From an uncultured Lacticaseibacillus sp. (lineage in GTDB: Bacteria > Bacillota > Bacilli > Lactobacillales > Lactobacillaceae), in NCBI GenBank assembly GCA_934293835.1, contig CAKQZO010000099.1, forward strand, positions 1 to 6,279: a stretch of 6,279 bases of DNA, given 5' to 3'. A program made the position numbers and the translations under genes. Position 1 is the first letter of the stretch. Each line of letters starts with the position of its first letter. The notes under the pieces were generated by a model, which saw only the letters and a program-made list of their open reading frames with translations, made no database searches and was not told the DNA's origin. Shown one piece after another: positions 4,756 through 6,279 of the stretch.

Positions 4756-4781
4756 GGAGCCGTGACGTGGGTCACAGCCCC
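4756..4781. terminator. Terminator between the convergent exporter and oxidoreductase genes
   Basis: GGAGCCGTGAC (4756-4766), loop GTGG, GTCACAGCCCC (4771-4781) pairs at 9 of 11 positions. On the minus strand it is followed by TTTT (4755-4752), so it best fits the end of the oxidoreductase transcript. On the plus strand it is followed by a second small hairpin CCAAAA-TGA-TTTTGG (4780-4794) whose T-run may serve the exporter transcript. The remaining 4691-4750 shows nothing recognisable. Confidence 0.6.
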
Positions 4782-4800
4782 AAAATGATTTTGGACGTAC

Positions 4801-5442
4801 TTAGTAAAACGATGGCCGATCGCCATCGGTGCCGGGTTGGTCGACGCCTAAAGAGGCGCGGATGTGTTGACTGGGGTCGTTGATGAGGCGTACCACTAAA
4901 TCGGCGACGCTCTTGCGGGAGACTTCAGTACCTTTAAAGGCTTCCCCTTTTTCAGTGGTTTCGTAGTTGACCACGTTCTTGTTCGACAACCATGCCGGGC
5001 GGATGATGGTGTAATCCAGGTCGGAAGTCTCGATCACCTTGGCCGCGGCACTGTAGGTTTCAAGGTAGCCACCGTCTAACATTTGGTGGTTCCATTGACC
5101 ATATTTGCCTGGGACCTCATCATAGATCCCAAGCGTTGAAATCCAGATGAGACGCGCGACCTTCGCGTGTTGCATCGCCGTGACCACGCTTTGAGCCTGC
5201 GCTTCGATCTTGGCGTTGCCAAGGTTTGCGTAAACGATATCGACCCCTTGCAAGGCGCGCTCAAGCGCTTGAGTGTCCAGCACGTCGCCGTCGATCACGG
5301 TTTCGCGCTTTGTGTCTTGCACGTCAAGTCGCTGGGCATTTCTGAGGAACAAGACGAGATCATGAGGGGTTGCCTCTAACAACTGGGCCGTCGCAAGCCG
5401 GGCAATCTGGCCGTGCGCGCCGAGAATCAATACTTTTGCCAT
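4801..5442 (-). CDS. NAD(P)H-binding atypical-SDR oxidoreductase (NmrA-like)
   Basis: A 213-residue soluble protein with one Rossmann fold. The N-terminus KVLILGAHGQIAR (3-15) is the dinucleotide-binding glycine motif, with Ala14 in place of the last glycine. Arg34 at the end of the second strand suggests NADP preference. DGDVLD (51-56), VDIVYANLG (67-75) and RLIWISTLGIY (97-107) follow the usual strand order, and DYTIIRPAWL (143-152) is the characteristic motif of this subgroup. The classical YxxxK pair is absent; Lys135 and Glu138 precede the TIIRP strand as in atypical SDRs. Members are annotated as NAD(P)H-binding proteins or quinone-type oxidoreductases, and the substrate is unknown. ATG 5442 has AAGGAAGGG (5457-5449) upstream. 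It follows a TetR gene on the same strand, separated by a terminator and its own -10, so it is a likely regulatory target. Confidence 0.85.
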   Translation of the reverse strand: MAKVLILGAHGQIARLATAQLLEATPHDLVLFLRNAQRLDVQDTKRETVIDGDVLDTQALERALQGVDIVYANLGNAKIEAQAQSVVTAMQHAKVARLIWISTLGIYDEVPGKYGQWNHQMLDGGYLETYSAAAKVIETSDLDYTIIRPAWLSNKNVVNYETTEKGEAFKGTEVSRKSVADLVVRLINDPSQHIRASLGVDQPGTDGDRPSFY

Positions 5443-5466
5443 GTGTTTCCCTTCCTTTCAACATTC

Positions 5467-5494
5467 AGTATAGGCGGAGTTGAGCCAATAAAAA
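5467..5494 (-). promoter_or_regulatory. Probable promoter of the oxidoreductase gene
   Basis: TATACT (5472-5467, minus strand) is a good -10. The corresponding -35 position falls in the T-run of the upstream terminator and is poor, so activation or overlap with that terminator is likely. TCAAC (5458-5462) and GTTGA (5479-5483) form a spaced inverted repeat around the -10, a possible TetR-type operator. Confidence 0.45.
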
Positions 5495-5520
5495 ACGGAC
5501 AGCTCACAGTGTCTGTCCGT
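5487..5520 (-). terminator. Terminator of the TetR gene, overlapping its 3' end
   Basis: Reading the minus strand, ACGGACAG (5520-5513), a 10-base loop and CTGTCCGT (5502-5495) form a perfect 8-bp stem followed by TTTTTATT. The first arm lies inside the last codons of the regulator (Asn-Gly-Gln) and the TGA stop (5506-5504) is in the loop, so terminator and coding sequence are interlocked. Confidence 0.85.
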
Positions 5521-6085
5521 TCATGACGGTTAATTTGCGTGCCCGCAACAAGAAGCCGTTGATGCCGTCTTGGAAGTAGGCCTGAAGATAAGCGGTCTCT
5601 TGTGCGACTGAATCCGGCTTAGGTGCCAGCACCCAGTTCTTGATGCCGGCAAGCAACGCGTCGCCGAGCATCGTCTTCAGGAATTGGCAATAGGTGGTGT
5701 CGATGATGACCTGTTCGGCTGCCCCCATCGTCTTGAAGATGTCTTGCACCATCGTTTGGAGGTGGTGTTGAATGACTTGCTCAGGGGCGTTTTGCTCGTC
5801 GATCGTGAGCACTCGCCGGTAAAAGGCGCGGTTGGTGCCGAAGTAGGCGACGATGCTGGCGACGGTCTGTGGCCAATATTGATAATGGCCGCAGTAATGC
5901 GCGGCCTGGGCGACTTCGGTGGCGTAGATCTCGCCGAGAATGTCGTATTTGTCGCGAAAATAATCATAGAACGTTTGGCGACGTAATCCCGCCAGGCGCA
6001 TGATCGTGGTGACGTTGATGCTTGAGAAGGGTTGGCTGATGACCAGTTGCTTCGTCGCGTCTTTGATCTTAGTTTTTGTATCCAT
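5504..6085 (-). CDS. TetR-family transcriptional regulator (DhaS-like)
   Basis: A 193-residue DNA-binding regulator. The helix-turn-helix spans about residues 24-44 with the TetR signature VTTIMRLAGLRRQTFYDYFR followed by DKYDIL (45-50). The 'RRQTFYDYFRDKYDLL' style and the C-terminal region rich in aromatics and hydrophobics (WPQTVASIVAYF, GIKNWVL) resemble the DhaS/TetR_C_7-type subgroup common in lactobacilli. Length is normal for the family. Start: ATG 6085-6083 has GGAGGT (6096-6091) five bases upstream. The frame stays open to 6277 upstream, but that extension is unlike a TetR N-terminus and has no good start. It lies upstream of the oxidoreductase on the same strand and probably controls it and itself. 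The effector is unknown. Proteins of this subgroup can be activators as well as repressors. Confidence 0.9.
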   Translation of the reverse strand: MDTKTKIKDATKQLVISQPFSSINVTTIMRLAGLRRQTFYDYFRDKYDILGEIYATEVAQAAHYCGHYQYWPQTVASIVAYFGTNRAFYRRVLTIDEQNAPEQVIQHHLQTMVQDIFKTMGAAEQVIIDTTYCQFLKTMLGDALLAGIKNWVLAPKPDSVAQETAYLQAYFQDGINGFLLRARKLTVMNGQTL

Positions 6086-6102
6086 CGCACACCTCCGCCT
6101 AC

Positions 6103-6131
6103 ATCTTAAACGGCCACGCACGGACTTGCAA
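6103..6131 (-). promoter_or_regulatory. Promoter of the TetR gene
   Basis: On the minus strand TTGCAA (6131-6126), exactly 17 bases, TAAGAT (6108-6103). Each hexamer matches the consensus at four of six positions. Transcription would start close to the GGAGGT, giving a very short leader. The remaining bases to 6279 hold no gene I can support; TTGACA at 6176-6181 (plus strand) has no matching -10. Confidence 0.5.
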
Positions 6132-6279
6132 GATTGTGTTTCTAAGGGCAACGCCGTATCATGTAACCACTGACGTTGACAAGGAGGCATCTTTTTGGCT
6201 TTGGCAGATTTACAATTCAAGTGCAACACTTTATGAACACAAAGAAACCCATGACGGGTACAATGTTTAACGACCAAGA

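Noticed and set aside
6176..6204. Consensus -35 TTGACA on the plus strand near the right edge
   Set aside because: The -10 position 17 bases on is CTTTGG, and no coding frame with a good start follows before the window ends.
1..6279. Mobile element, CRISPR array, tRNA or rRNA
   Set aside because: No transposase, terminal repeats, regularly spaced repeats or RNA-gene landmarks were seen. The only repeated unit is the two-copy leader element.

Overview
The window looks like chromosomal DNA from a low-GC-phylum Gram-positive (Bacillota), most likely a lactobacillus-type lactic acid bacterium with a fairly GC-rich genome. Nearly every gene has a strong AGGAGG-type ribosome binding site. The -10 boxes are TATAAT-like in AT-rich intergenic DNA, intrinsic terminators are common, and a HrcA/CIRCE-like operator is present. 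The species cannot be named from the sequence alone.

Layout. At the left edge is the 5' end of a GNAT acetyltransferase gene on the minus strand (1-106). A DHA2-family drug/H+ antiporter (295-1767) diverges from it on the plus strand. Next come two tandem, separately promoted genes for stand-alone EAL-domain proteins (1984-2682 and 2899-3564), a 72-residue acidic protein of unknown function (3677-3895) and a LysE/ArgO-type amino-acid exporter (4064-4690). Converging from the right on the minus strand are an NAD(P)-binding atypical-SDR oxidoreductase (4801-5442) and a TetR-family regulator (5504-6085). The last ~190 bases (6086-6279) hold the regulator's promoter and no supportable gene. No intergenic stretch exceeds 300 bases.

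The most interesting part is 1770-3700. The two EAL proteins are old paralogs, about 48% identical in a gapless hand alignment. Yet each is preceded by its own TATAAT promoter and a ~65-nt leader RNA element that is identical at 58 of 58 positions outside one apical loop. That loop differs in length and sequence but stays base-paired. The element ends in a strong intrinsic terminator placed before the ribosome binding site, and an upstream strand (CAAGTTCG) mimics the terminator's 3' arm. This looks like a duplicated cis-acting attenuator or riboswitch-like RNA controlling EAL proteins; I do not recognise it as a known class. Alternatively, each unit could be a small RNA with its own promoter and terminator. 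Both EAL proteins keep most catalytic residues but have Ala in place of the KxD aspartate.

Just downstream, a near-consensus CIRCE operator (16 of 18 arm positions) precedes the promoter of the small acidic protein, suggesting heat-shock (HrcA) control. The exporter has a separate leader with an 18-bp interrupted hairpin ending in TTTT. The TetR gene and the oxidoreductase are probably a regulator-target pair, separated by a terminator whose first arm lies inside the regulator's last codons.
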